This document shows, one piece after another, positions 52,614-61,446 of a stretch of 64,000 bases of DNA; the stretch's first letter is position 1; every line of letters begins with the position of its first letter. This stretch comes from Amniculibacterium aquaticum. GTDB taxonomy: Bacteria; Bacteroidota; Bacteroidia; Flavobacteriales; Weeksellaceae. The stretch covers positions 1-64,000 of the forward strand of contig NZ_REFA01000001.1 of assembly GCF_003852705.1 (NCBI RefSeq). Direction: 5' to 3'. Below the pieces are notes generated by a model. The model saw only the letters and a list, made by a program, of their open reading frames with translations, was not told the origin of the DNA and did not search any database. The position numbers and the translations under genes are program-made.

Positions 52614-52754
52614 CCTGCTGGCGCGAGTATCTTGCTCGTGTCCAACAAAACACAGTGGCAAAGCTAATAAAATAAGCTTCTTCTTTTTCTTTGAATATAT
52701 ACTTTCTACTCATTTCTTATTGTTTATAGGTACGAGTGGGACACTCGCACCAGC
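52614..52754. mobile_element. Short non-autonomous element (MITE/REP-like) with dispersed repeat copy 2
   Basis: 52614-52731 matches copy 1 at 43309-43426. Here the element extends to 52754: GCTGGCGCGAG (52617-52627) and CTCGCACCAGC (52744-52754) are inverted repeats matching at 10 of 11 positions. The left hairpin is kept through G-U pairs (CGCGAGTA-TCT-TGCTCGTG) and a second hairpin CGAGTG-GGA-CACTCG lies near the right end. No transposase is encoded. It lies in the 332-base gap 52539-52870, which otherwise holds only the hemerythrin promoter. Confidence 0.7.
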
Positions 52755-52830
52755 GAGAGGGATCTCTGGAAAATTGAATTATAAGAGAAATTTTCAAAAC
52801 AATTTACACTTCTTTTCTATTAAAAAGTTT

Positions 52831-52838
52831 TACTTTTG
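52831..52838 (+). promoter_or_regulatory. -7 element for the hemerythrin-like gene
   Basis: TACTTTTG fits TANNTTTG, 32 bases before the ATG at 52871. Confidence 0.45.
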
Positions 52839-52870
52839 ATCGGTCGTTATTCACATTTTAAATTGCACAC

Positions 52871-53377
52871 ATGAACCAAGAGCTTCACGATTTTTTTACC
52901 AAAGACCATCGACGGTTAGAAAGCATTCTAGATAGTGCCATTGCAGATCTGTCGAATATCGACATGGATTTGTACAGCCAATTCCGAGTGGGTTTACTTA
53001 CCCATATTAAAATGGAGGAGAAAATATTTTTTCTAGCCGCCCAAAAAGCCAACAACAATGTACCACTACCATTTGCTCCACAGCTAAGGTTGGAGCACGG
53101 TGCCATTACGGCTTTGCTGGTGCCATCGCCAACACCAGAAATTGTTAAGGTCTTAATGCATGTCTTGGATATCCACGATGAGGTCGAAGAAAAGCATGGC
53201 GGCATGTACGAGGCTTGTGAAAAACTGACCCACCACGAAACTCAAGCACTGCTGGATCAGTTGCGTGCCGTAACTCCTGTGCCTGTACATCCTCATAACG
53301 ATGCTCCTATCGCTTTGGAGGCTGCTAAAAGAGCTTTGCTAAGAGCCGGGTACGATTATGACGCATTGGTGAGTTGA
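52871..53377 (+). CDS. Hemerythrin-like HHE-domain protein
   Basis: A 168-residue four-helix-bundle protein. Candidate di-iron ligands are visible in order: HDFFTKDHRRLE, THIKMEEKIFF (HxxxE), LRLEHGAI and DIHDEVEEKHG. The C-terminal 40 residues (PVPVHPHNDAPIALEAAKR) extend beyond the bundle. Such proteins bind oxygen or NO or store iron; the role here is not defined. It stands alone between the RiPP boundary element and glyS, with its own promoter element. Confidence 0.85.
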   Translation: MNQELHDFFTKDHRRLESILDSAIADLSNIDMDLYSQFRVGLLTHIKMEEKIFFLAAQKANNNVPLPFAPQLRLEHGAITALLVPSPTPEIVKVLMHVLDIHDEVEEKHGGMYEACEKLTHHETQALLDQLRAVTPVPVHPHNDAPIALEAAKRALLRAGYDYDALVS

Positions 53378-53429
53378 TGGTTCAGGTTTTTAACCAACAT
53401 TTATCTTAGAAAATTTCTTTAAAATTTCC

Positions 53430-53437
53430 TACTTTTG
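53430..53437 (+). promoter_or_regulatory. -7 element for glyS
   Basis: TACTTTTG (TANNTTTG), 20 bases before the ATG at 53458. Confidence 0.5.
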
Positions 53438-53457
53438 CATACTAAAATCAAGATTTT

Positions 53458-54999
53458 ATGGCTAAGCAGGAAGATGTTTTTAAAAATGTGGTTTCCCACG
53501 CAAAAGAATACGGCTTTATATTTCCAAGTTCCGAAATTTATGACGGACTTTCCGCGGTGTACGACTACGGTCAGAATGGTGCCGAACTAAAAAACAACAT
53601 CAAACAATATTGGTGGAAATCCATGGTGCAAATGAACGAGAATATTGTGGGGATAGACTCTGCAATCTTGATGCATCCAACCACATGGAAAGCCTCCGGA
53701 CATGTCGATGCCTTCAACGATCCTTTGATTGACAATAAAGATTCCAAAAAAAGATTTAGAGCCGATGTTTTGATCGAAGACTATTGTGCAAAATTAGAAG
53801 ATAAGGCTCAAAAAGAAATTGAAAAAGCAGCCAAAAGATTTGGTGACGCTTTTGATAAAGCTCAGTTCGAAAGTACCAACCCTCGTGTGATGGAGTACAG
53901 AGAAAAGCAAAAAAATATACTTTCTAGAATGGCACAGTCTCTTGAAAAAGAAGATCTGGCTGATGTTAAGGCTTTAATCGAAGAATTGGAAATTGCGGAC
54001 CCGGATACAGGCTCTAAGAATTGGACCGAAGTAAGACAGTTTAACCTGATGTTTGGGACCAAATTGGGAGCTTCGGCAGACTCGGCTTCGGACATCTATC
54101 TAAGACCAGAAACGGCACAAGGTATTTTTGTTAATTTCTTAAATGTACAAAAAACATCCAGACATAAATTGCCTTTTGGGATAGCCCAGATTGGTAAAGC
54201 ATTTAGAAATGAGATCGTTGCAAGACAATTTATTTTCAGAATGCGTGAGTTTGAGCAAATGGAAATGCAATTTTTTGTACCTCCAGGAACCGAGCTTGAG
54301 TATTATCAAAACTGGAAAACAAAACGATTAAACTGGCACTTGGCTCTAGGATTGGGTCAGGAAAACTATAAATTCCACGATCACGAAAAATTAGCACATT
54401 ATGCCAATGCGGCCGCCGATATCGAGTTCAAATTCCCATTCGGCTTCAAAGAATTGGAAGGAATACATTCCAGAACCAATTTTGACCTTTCGGCTCATGA
54501 AAAACATTCGGGTAGAAAACTTCAGTATTTTGATCCGGAAAGAAACGAAACCTACACACCTTTCGTTGTAGAAACCTCCATTGGTTTGGACAGGTTGTTT
54601 CTGGCTTTGCTTTCGCATTGTTTGAAAAACGAAGTGTTGGAAGATGGATCAGAAAGAGTTGTCTTGGCATTGCCACCGGCATTGGCTCCAGTAAAAGCGG
54701 CGATTCTTCCTTTGGTGAAAAAAGATGGACTTCCGGAATTGGCTTCAAAAATCTACGACGAATTAAAATTTGATTTTAATGTATATTATGAAGAAAAAGA
54801 TGCCATCGGAAAACGATACAGAAGACAGGATGCCATTGGTACTCCGTTCTGCATTACTGTGGATCACGATTCTTTACAAGACAACACCGTAACTTTAAGA
54901 GAAAGAGACGGCATGACACAAGTGAGAGTGCCAATTTCTGATTTAAGAAGAATTATAGACGAAAAAGTAAACTTTAGAACTTTGTTATCTAAGATTTAA
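53458..54999 (+). CDS. glyS: Glycyl-tRNA synthetase (single-chain type)
   Basis: A 513-residue class II synthetase of the dimeric, eukaryote-like kind used by Bacteroidota. The N-terminal part is YGFIFPSSEIYDGLSAVYDYG; motif 2 region is GIAQIGKAFRNEI and FRMREFEQMEMQFF, motif 3 is SIGLDRLFLALL; the C-terminal anticodon-binding domain begins around residue 400 (LALPPALAPVKAAILPL). It charges tRNA-Gly. A terminator at 55021 follows. Confidence 0.97.
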   Translation: MAKQEDVFKNVVSHAKEYGFIFPSSEIYDGLSAVYDYGQNGAELKNNIKQYWWKSMVQMNENIVGIDSAILMHPTTWKASGHVDAFNDPLIDNKDSKKRFRADVLIEDYCAKLEDKAQKEIEKAAKRFGDAFDKAQFESTNPRVMEYREKQKNILSRMAQSLEKEDLADVKALIEELEIADPDTGSKNWTEVRQFNLMFGTKLGASADSASDIYLRPETAQGIFVNFLNVQKTSRHKLPFGIAQIGKAFRNEIVARQFIFRMREFEQMEMQFFVPPGTELEYYQNWKTKRLNWHLALGLGQENYKFHDHEKLAHYANAAADIEFKFPFGFKELEGIHSRTNFDLSAHEKHSGRKLQYFDPERNETYTPFVVETSIGLDRLFLALLSHCLKNEVLEDGSERVVLALPPALAPVKAAILPLVKKDGLPELASKIYDELKFDFNVYYEEKDAIGKRYRRQDAIGTPFCITVDHDSLQDNTVTLRERDGMTQVRVPISDLRRIIDEKVNFRTLLSKI

Positions 55000-55020
55000 A
55001 TTTATTGATTTCCATAAAAA

Positions 55021-55055
55021 CAACAAAACCTAGAAGCTTTTTCTAGGTTTTGTTG
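55021..55055. terminator. Intrinsic terminator with a 15-bp perfect stem
   Basis: CAACAAAACCTAGAA (55021-55035) pairs exactly with TTCTAGGTTTTGTTG (55041-55055), loop GCTTT. It lies between convergent glyS and the DUF502 gene. Confidence 0.85.
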
Positions 55056-55072
55056 TTTTGTTGATGTTGTAA

Positions 55073-55702
55073 CTAGTTCGTTGTTTCAGAACTTTCGTGG
55101 TGTTCCTTTTCTGCAGCATGGAAACCTGCGACACCTCCAGAAACTGCAAATTTCATGGCCGAAGCGGCAGTCATCCCAACAACGGGCTTGGTGTTTTTGG
55201 CATCGGTAACAATGACCCACCCAGAAATGGCGTACGAATGTGGAAGGTAAACGGCTACAAAATTTTCTTTCTCTACCGCTGACATCTCGGGTTGTGTCAG
55301 AAATCCTATTCTCCAGATCTCTGGATTTTCATTGGTTTTTACCCAAACCGGATGGTTGAATTTCTTTTTATCGCCTACGAAAGAGCTCATCACATCTTTG
55401 GTTGGGGTGTAGATGTGTTTTACACCGGGAGTATTTTCTAAAAGTAAGTCCAATTGTTCGAAAATAAACTTACCAAATACAAATTTATTTGCTAAAAAAC
55501 CTAAAAAGGCGGTTATTAAAATGGCAGATACAAAGACCAGTCCAGGGATTTCCTTAGCCACGGAAGGGATCATGTTGTCGATGGACGAAATGATCGACCA
55601 TATTACAAAAACCGTCAGACCGATAGGCCCAATGATGGCCAATCCGTGTAAAAAGGCTTTGAAAAAGGTGTTAAATAGAGAATCTAAATTATTTTTTTTC
55701 AT
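55073..55702 (-). CDS. DUF502 family membrane protein
   Basis: A 209-residue protein with two N-terminal membrane helices (about 17-40 and 52-75: GLAIIGPIGLTVFVIWSIIS, FVSAILITAFLGFLANKFVF) and a soluble domain with PGVKHIYTPTKDVMSSF and VYLPHSYAISGWVIVTDAKN, the DUF502 landmarks. Function is unknown. It starts at the ATG at 55702, three bases after the miaE stop, so it is the third gene of a thioesterase-miaE-DUF502 operon. Confidence 0.9.
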   Translation of the reverse strand: MKKNNLDSLFNTFFKAFLHGLAIIGPIGLTVFVIWSIISSIDNMIPSVAKEIPGLVFVSAILITAFLGFLANKFVFGKFIFEQLDLLLENTPGVKHIYTPTKDVMSSFVGDKKKFNHPVWVKTNENPEIWRIGFLTQPEMSAVEKENFVAVYLPHSYAISGWVIVTDAKNTKPVVGMTAASAMKFAVSGGVAGFHAAEKEHHESSETTN

Positions 55703-55705
55703 CAA

Positions 55706-56287
55706 TTATCCGTGTATGGTTTCTTTGTTTCCGTAGGATTGTATGACTTTAGCTTCGTATTCCAGCCATTCTTCCCATCGTTTGTTTACTTTTTCAGGAT
55801 CGCCAAGTTGTCTGGCAAAACCAATGAATGTGGTGTAGTGATTGGCTTCAGAAATCATCAATTCTTTGTAAAAAACTTTCAGCTCTTCGTCTTTTATGTT
55901 TTCAGTCAACACCTTGAATCTCTCGCAGCTTCTGGCTTCAATCATCGCAGCAAAAAGCATTTTGTCGATAATCAAATCGTTTCTATTGCCCCCTTTTTGT
56001 ATAAAATTGACCAGTTCGTTTACATAATCGTCCTTTCGGGTTCTGCCAAAGCTGTAACCTCTTTTCAGGATAATCTCATGCACCTGGTTGAAATGGTCCA
56101 ATTCTTCTTGTGCAATGGCAAGGAGTTCGGTTACAATTTCAGGATATTCCGGCAACATGGTAATCAGTCCAATAGCGTTGGTGGCTGCTTTTTGCTCGCA
56201 CCAAGCATGATCGGTCAAGATTTCTTCCAGGTTACCTTCTGCAATGTTGGCCCATCTTGGGTCGGTTGGGAGTTTTAATTTGAACAT
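55706..56287 (-). CDS. miaE: tRNA-(ms2io6A)-hydroxylase
   Basis: A 193-residue di-iron monooxygenase: ferritin-like helices with ligands in QEELDHFNQVHEI (ExxH), MIEARSCERFKVL and MISEANHYTTFIGFA. MiaE hydroxylates the isopentenyl group at A37 of tRNAs. The overlap of 13 bases with the upstream thioesterase gene and the adjoining DUF502 gene show one operon. Confidence 0.92.
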   Translation of the reverse strand: MFKLKLPTDPRWANIAEGNLEEILTDHAWCEQKAATNAIGLITMLPEYPEIVTELLAIAQEELDHFNQVHEIILKRGYSFGRTRKDDYVNELVNFIQKGGNRNDLIIDKMLFAAMIEARSCERFKVLTENIKDEELKVFYKELMISEANHYTTFIGFARQLGDPEKVNKRWEEWLEYEAKVIQSYGNKETIHG

Positions 56288-56790
56288 TTTTCTTGATTTA
56301 AAAGTTGGGAAGGATCGATATTCTCGGGTTTGAAAGGTAAATTTTTCAAATCTTCTTTGGTCAAAACTGAACAGTTTTTGGATTTGAAATTTTCCATTAC
56401 GCTTACAATTTCTTCGTTCGGGACGGTGGATTTTCTAATTTTGGTGTCAATCCAAACTCCGATTGCTTCTGCAGTAGCACGATGCACGCCGTCTTTGGAG
56501 TAGAATTTGTGTTCGAATCTGTAAATGCCTCCGTCTTCTGAGACACCATTGATTTCTACACTCACAAAAATTTCTTGACCAAAGTGTATTTCTTTAAAAA
56601 AAGAAAGTCTTTCGTGTAAAATCACGGGCCCAATTCCCCATTGGCTCAGAGCTTTTAGGCTCAATCCATTTTTTTGCATAAAAGCCATCCGCGCATGTGC
56701 ACAATATTCTACATAAACCGAATTTCCAAGATGGAAATTGGCGTCCAAATCGCTCCAGCGAATGTCAAAAGGATGATAGTAAACCGACAT
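56275..56790 (-). CDS. 4HBT-type acyl-CoA thioesterase
   Basis: A 171-residue hot-dog-fold protein. The strand-loop IRWSDLDANFHLGNSVYVEY has the catalytic Asp of the 4-hydroxybenzoyl-CoA thioesterase class; YRFEHKFYSKDGVHRATAEAIGVWID is the core strand region. The C-terminal tail (about 130-171) is an extension without a clear domain. The substrate is unknown; fatty acyl-CoAs are likely. It begins the operon with miaE and DUF502. Confidence 0.88.
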   Translation of the reverse strand: MSVYYHPFDIRWSDLDANFHLGNSVYVEYCAHARMAFMQKNGLSLKALSQWGIGPVILHERLSFFKEIHFGQEIFVSVEINGVSEDGGIYRFEHKFYSKDGVHRATAEAIGVWIDTKIRKSTVPNEEIVSVMENFKSKNCSVLTKEDLKNLPFKPENIDPSQLLNQEKCSN

Positions 56791-56895
56791 TTTATAGGTT
56801 TTTTTAGGATTGTTTTGAAATCAAAATATAAAGTTCAAATTTAAGAAAATAGAAACGATTGAAAAACTGTAATTTTGCAAACTATACTAAATTTT

Positions 56896-58107
56896 ATGGG
56901 AAAGAAAAGCGTTGTCATTGTTGGAGGTGGAGCATCTGGTTTTTTTTGTGCAGCCAATTTGGATCATTCAAAATTTGAAATTATCATTTTAGAACAACAA
57001 AAAGAAGTTTTACAAAAGGTGAAAATCTCTGGTGGTGGTCGCTGTAATGTGAGTCATGCGTGTTTTGACCCTCGGGATTTGGTTAAATTTTATCCAAGAG
57101 GAAACAAGGAATTGATTTCTGTCTTTTCTAAATTTCAGCCTGGTGATACCATGGAGTGGTTTTCTAATCGAGGTGTCGAATTGAAAATTGAAGACGACAA
57201 TCGTGTCTTTCCGGTCAGCAATTCGTCGCAAACCATTATCAATTGCCTGATGAACGAAGTGGAAAAACGAAAAGTGAGAGTTTTGACCCAAACGACAGTC
57301 AAAGAAATTGTTAAGATTGATTCTCAGTATCGGATTGCAACCAATAACGGAGATTTTACACCTGATTTCGTGGTTTTTGCAACCGGATCGGCACCCAAGT
57401 CTTTAAAAATATTGGAGAATTTGGGATTAAAAATGGTGAATGCCGTACCGTCCTTATTTACTTTTAACATAAAAGACGATTTGCTGAAAGACCTTCCAGG
57501 AACCAGTTTTGAAAATTCAGAAATACGAATTAAAAGTTTAAAAACAGAGGAAGCAGGACCGCTTTTGATCACCCATTGGGGATTGTCGGGACCTGCAATT
57601 TTAAAATTGTCCGCTTGGAAAGCCAGAGAGCTTCATGCGTCTAACTATCAATTTGAAATAGAAGTCAATTTTATTTCAACAAACATCAGCGAAGCTGAAG
57701 AATTGTTAAATGAATATCGAGAAGCACATTCCAAAAAGCAGATTGCACAATGTCGGATTTTTTCGGTTACGCAAAGGTTTTGGTCGAAAATTTTAGAGAT
57801 TTCTAAAGTTAATCCTGAGAAGCAAATCTCACAGTTGAACAAAAAAGAAATGCAGTCCATTTTGGAAAACATTTGTCAAAAGAAATTTAAAGTCAATGGC
57901 AAATCTACCTTCAAGGACGAGTTTGTAACTGCCGGAGGTGTGGATTTGAAGGAAGTTAACTTCAAAAATATGATGTCGAAAAATTTGAATAAATTTTATA
58001 TTTCTGGTGAGGTACTTAATATTGATGCGGTTACCGGAGGGTTTAATTTTCAAGCATGTTGGAGCGAAGCCTGGTTGATTGCACAAGATCTGAACGAAAA
58101 TCATTAA
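56896..58107 (+). CDS. BaiN/HI0933-like flavoprotein
   Basis: A 403-residue FAD-dependent oxidoreductase. The nucleotide site is VVIVGGGASGFFCAANL; KVKISGGGRCNVSHA is the HI0933 family signature, VVFATGSAPKSL the second glycine motif, and DAVTGGFNFQACWSEAW the C-terminal FAD motif. Family members include an NAD(P)/FAD reductase of unclear substrate. The ATG at 56896 is used. It is divergent from the thioesterase operon and precedes the class I fumarase by 89 bases. Confidence 0.9.
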   Translation: MGKKSVVIVGGGASGFFCAANLDHSKFEIIILEQQKEVLQKVKISGGGRCNVSHACFDPRDLVKFYPRGNKELISVFSKFQPGDTMEWFSNRGVELKIEDDNRVFPVSNSSQTIINCLMNEVEKRKVRVLTQTTVKEIVKIDSQYRIATNNGDFTPDFVVFATGSAPKSLKILENLGLKMVNAVPSLFTFNIKDDLLKDLPGTSFENSEIRIKSLKTEEAGPLLITHWGLSGPAILKLSAWKARELHASNYQFEIEVNFISTNISEAEELLNEYREAHSKKQIAQCRIFSVTQRFWSKILEISKVNPEKQISQLNKKEMQSILENICQKKFKVNGKSTFKDEFVTAGGVDLKEVNFKNMMSKNLNKFYISGEVLNIDAVTGGFNFQACWSEAWLIAQDLNENH

Positions 58108-58196
58108 AAATCTAAAGACCAATTAAGACTGGAAAGTATGAGGAACTACTTGCTAAAAAATCATTAAATTTACACCTCAAAAATAAAAAATAAAAA

Positions 58197-59804
58197 ATGG
58201 AATTTTCATACCAGGATCCGTATCCTATTCTAAAAGACGATACCCAATACAAAAAATTAAGTTCGGACTATGTAAAAGTAGAACAAATTGGCAATAGAGA
58301 AATCTTAACCGTTGACCCAAAAGGTTTGGAAATGCTGGCCGAACACGCCATGAAAGATGTTTCCTTTATGCTTCGTTCTGCTCATTTACAAAAATTAAAA
58401 AACATCATCGACGATCCTGAAGCTACGGATAACGATCGTTTTGTGGCGTACAACTTGTTGCAAAACGCAGCGGTAGCCGTCGAGGGTGCTTTGCCATCTT
58501 GTCAAGATACAGGTACGGCAATTTGTATGGCCAAAAAAGGAGAAAATGTGTACACCGGTGTCAATGATGCCGAATGGATCTCAAAAGGAATCTACAATAC
58601 TTATCAAAACGAAAACCTTCGTTATTCTCAAGTCGTGCCATTAACGATGTTTGATGAGAAAAATTCGGGTTCCAATCTTCCTGCTCAAATTGACATTTAT
58701 GCAGAACAAGGCAATGCGTATAAGTTTTTATTTTTAGCAAAAGGCGGTGGCTCTGCCAACAAAACCTTTTTGTACCAGAAAACCAAGTCGTTATTGAACG
58801 ATAAGTCTTTGGAAGAATTTGTAAAAGAGAAAATTATGGATTTGGGAACGGCGGCTTGTCCTCCGTACCACTTGGCTATCGTAATCGGTGGTACTTCTGC
58901 CGAAGCCAATCTTGCTGCCGTGAAGAAAGCAAGTGCCGGATATTTCGACCATTTGCCAACAGAAGGAAATATGGGTGGCCAGGCTTTCCGCGATGTGGAG
59001 TGGGAACAAAGAGTGCAAAAAATTTGTCAAGAAAGTTCCATCGGAGCACAGTTCGGAGGCAAGTACCTGACGCACGATGTTCGAGTGATCCGTTTGCCAA
59101 GACATGCAGCTTCTTGTCCTGTGGGGATGGGAGTATCTTGTTCAGCCGATAGAAATATCAAAGGAAAAATTACCAAAGACGGAATTTTCCTAGAACAATT
59201 AGAAACCGAGCCTAAGAAGTTTTTACCAGCAACAGCACCTCATTTGGAAGAACCGGTAAGCATAGATCTTAATCGACCAATGGCTGAAGTTTTGGCTGAA
59301 CTTTCGAAATACCCAATCAAGACGAGACTGAAGCTGAACGGAACATTGATCGTCGCCAGAGATATAGCCCATGCAAAAATTAAAGAATTGTTGGACAGTG
59401 GCAAACCCATGCCGGAGTATTTTAAAAATCACCCGATTTATTATGCCGGACCAGCAAAAACTCCTCAAGGAATGCCTTCTGGAAGCTTCGGGCCAACCAC
59501 TGCGGGTAGAATGGATGTTTATGTAGATGAATTCCAGGCGAATGGAGGAAGTATGATCATGCTTGCCAAAGGGAATAGGAGCAAAGAGGTGACCGATGCG
59601 TGTAAGAAACACGGTGGTTTCTATTTGGGATCCATCGGTGGACCGGCTGCAATCTTAGCGAAAGAAAATATAAAATCGGTAGAAGTTGTGGACTTTGAAG
59701 AGTTGGGAATGGAAGCCGTAAGAAAGATAGAAATTGTAAATTTCCCGGCATTCATCATCACGGATGACAAAGGAAATGATTTCTTTGCAAGTATTGCACA
59801 TTAA
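58197..59804 (+). CDS. fumA: Class I fumarate hydratase ([4Fe-4S])
   Basis: A 535-residue single-chain fumarase with alpha and beta parts fused, the FumA/FumB layout. Cluster Cys candidates are in [30 protein letters not shown] and [17 protein letters not shown]. The C-terminal domain has GPTTAGRMD and [12 protein letters not shown]. It hydrates fumarate to malate with an oxygen-sensitive cluster. A class II enzyme occurs at 22498, so the two may serve different oxygen or iron states (inference). Confidence 0.95.
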   Translation: MEFSYQDPYPILKDDTQYKKLSSDYVKVEQIGNREILTVDPKGLEMLAEHAMKDVSFMLRSAHLQKLKNIIDDPEATDNDRFVAYNLLQNAAVAVEGALPSCQDTGTAICMAKKGENVYTGVNDAEWISKGIYNTYQNENLRYSQVVPLTMFDEKNSGSNLPAQIDIYAEQGNAYKFLFLAKGGGSANKTFLYQKTKSLLNDKSLEEFVKEKIMDLGTAACPPYHLAIVIGGTSAEANLAAVKKASAGYFDHLPTEGNMGGQAFRDVEWEQRVQKICQESSIGAQFGGKYLTHDVRVIRLPRHAASCPVGMGVSCSADRNIKGKITKDGIFLEQLETEPKKFLPATAPHLEEPVSIDLNRPMAEVLAELSKYPIKTRLKLNGTLIVARDIAHAKIKELLDSGKPMPEYFKNHPIYYAGPAKTPQGMPSGSFGPTTAGRMDVYVDEFQANGGSMIMLAKGNRSKEVTDACKKHGGFYLGSIGGPAAILAKENIKSVEVVDFEELGMEAVRKIEIVNFPAFIITDDKGNDFFASIAH

Positions 59805-59853
59805 AATACGATTGAAAAAATCAATAATTTCGGACAAAAATCACTTTAAAAAG

Positions 59854-59885
59854 TTTGTCCGACAATAAAAAATAATTTACTTTTG
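59854..59885 (+). promoter_or_regulatory. Full promoter with an inverted repeat over the -33 box
   Basis: TTTG (59854-59857), 20 bases, TACTTTTG (59878-59885), ATG at 59903. CGGACAAA at 59831-59838 and TTTGTCCG at 59854-59861 form an 8-bp inverted repeat whose right arm covers the -33 box, an operator-like position. Confidence 0.6.
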
Positions 59886-59902
59886 CCTAAAATAATAAGA
59901 AT

Positions 59903-60169
59903 ATGATGTTGTCAGCATTTTGGCCTTTTTATCAGTTCCTGTGGACTGTATATTTTCTAGTCATGTTTATGGTTGGTTTTTGGTGTATTTTTATGTTCTT
60001 TGGTTGGATTATCCCATTGTGGTTAACCCAAGGTTTGGCAGAATATTTTGGTAAAACTAAAGCATTCGACCCAGAAGAAGTAAGAAGAAAAACTTTGCCA
60101 GAACAAGGTTTGGAAGTTATCTATACCAATCCTAAAGGCGACGGACCTTTTATCCACGGTCATCATTAA
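59903..60169 (+). CDS. Small membrane protein, 88 aa
   Basis: Two hydrophobic segments (about 5-30 and 34-48, FLVMFMVGFWCIFMFFGWIIPLW in part) are followed by a soluble tail (LAEYFGKTKAFDPEEVRRKTLPEQGLEVIYTNPKGDGPF) that ends in HGHH. It is probably an inner-membrane protein with a cytoplasmic C-terminus. I cannot assign a family. A strong promoter with an operator-like dyad precedes it, so it is transcribed on its own. Confidence 0.7.
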   Translation: MMLSAFWPFYQFLWTVYFLVMFMVGFWCIFMFFGWIIPLWLTQGLAEYFGKTKAFDPEEVRRKTLPEQGLEVIYTNPKGDGPFIHGHH

Positions 60170-60285
60170 TTTGGTGTCATCTCTTTTTCACCTTAATTTC
60201 GGAAAAGGGATATCCAAGCAAAACAATATATTTCAAAATCAGTTTCTATTTCTTTAGAAACTGATTTTTCTTTTTTTAAAATCAC

Positions 60286-60293
60286 TATCTTTG
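60286..60293 (+). promoter_or_regulatory. -7 element for prfA
   Basis: TATCTTTG (TANNTTTG), 19 bases before the ATG at 60313. Confidence 0.5.
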
Positions 60294-60312
60294 CAAGCAC
60301 AAAAAATCTACG

Positions 60313-61392
60313 ATGTCTAAGTCATTAATTCCAAAATTAGAAGCCATAAAACAACGCTACAACGAAGTAGCGGATTTAATCATTCAACCCGATGTAATTA
60401 CCGATCAAAAAAGATATTCCCAACTCAATAAAGAATATAGTGATTTGGGGAAAATTGTAAAAGTTTTTGATGAATACATGTCGGCCTTGAACACCATTGA
60501 AGAATCCGACGAAATTATCGCTGATGGTTCGGATAAAGATTTTGTGGATTTGGCAAAAATGGAAAAAAACGAAGCTTTAGAAAAAATTCCGGCTTTGGAA
60601 GAAGAGCTAAAAGTACTTTTGATCCCGAAAGATCCTGCCGATGACAAGAATGTAATTGTCGAATTGCGTGCAGGAACAGGGGGCGATGAAGCAGCAATTT
60701 TTGTGGAAGACATCTACAGAATGTACTCCATGTTTTTCAAAACCAAAGGTTGGAAGCATGAAGTGACCGATAGCAACGAAGCGACAAAAGGCTATAAAGA
60801 ATTGGTGATGAAAGTGGAAGGTGAAGGCGTGTACGGAATTATGAAATTCGAGTCCGGTGTGCACCGTGTACAGAGAGTCCCAGAAACCGAATCTCAAGGT
60901 AGGGTGCATACTTCAGCCATTACCATCGCAGTTTTACCCGAAGCGGAAGAAGTGGATGTAGAAATTAATCCAGCCGACATCGAAATGCAGACTTCCAGAT
61001 CGGGAGGTGCCGGTGGACAGAATGTAAATAAAGTGGAAACCAAAGTACAGCTGACACACAAGCCTTCAGGACTTGTGGTGGTTTGTCAGCAAGCAAGATC
61101 GCAGTTGGCCAACAGAGAATTGGCTATGGAAATGCTTAGAGCAAAATTGTACGATATCAAATTGCAAGAAGTGGTGGGTGATATTGCTGCACAAAGAAAA
61201 ACAATGGTTTCTACAGGAGACCGTTCTGCAAAAATTAAGACCTACAACTATCCGCAAGGTCGTGTGACCGATCACAGAATCAACAAATCCATTTATAACC
61301 TGGATGCGTATATGAATGGTGATATCGGTGAAATGATCGATGCGGTTATCATGGCTGAAAATGCTGAAAAAATGAAGGGAGAAGAAGATTAA
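60313..61392 (+). CDS. prfA: Peptide chain release factor 1
   Basis: A 359-residue RF1. The catalytic GGQ is in [20 protein letters not shown]; the N-terminal helices contain [22 protein letters not shown] and the stop-codon reading region [11 protein letters not shown] precedes it; the C-terminal [13 protein letters not shown] is typical. It ends translation at UAA and UAG. The neighbour expected in many genomes, prmC/hemK, is not present. Confidence 0.97.
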   Translation: MSKSLIPKLEAIKQRYNEVADLIIQPDVITDQKRYSQLNKEYSDLGKIVKVFDEYMSALNTIEESDEIIADGSDKDFVDLAKMEKNEALEKIPALEEELKVLLIPKDPADDKNVIVELRAGTGGDEAAIFVEDIYRMYSMFFKTKGWKHEVTDSNEATKGYKELVMKVEGEGVYGIMKFESGVHRVQRVPETESQGRVHTSAITIAVLPEAEEVDVEINPADIEMQTSRSGGAGGQNVNKVETKVQLTHKPSGLVVVCQQARSQLANRELAMEMLRAKLYDIKLQEVVGDIAAQRKTMVSTGDRSAKIKTYNYPQGRVTDHRINKSIYNLDAYMNGDIGEMIDAVIMAENAEKMKGEED

Positions 61393-61410
61393 TATTCGAC
61401 AAGATACCAT

Positions 61411-61445
61411 AAAAAAAGGATTGCTGTTTTCGGCAATCCTTTTTT
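61411..61445. terminator. Bidirectional intrinsic terminator
   Basis: AAAAAGGATTGC pairs with GCAATCCTTTTT over an 8-base loop; A's on the left and T's on the right suit the convergent prfA and DUF5686 genes. Confidence 0.85.
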
Positions 61446-61446
61446 G

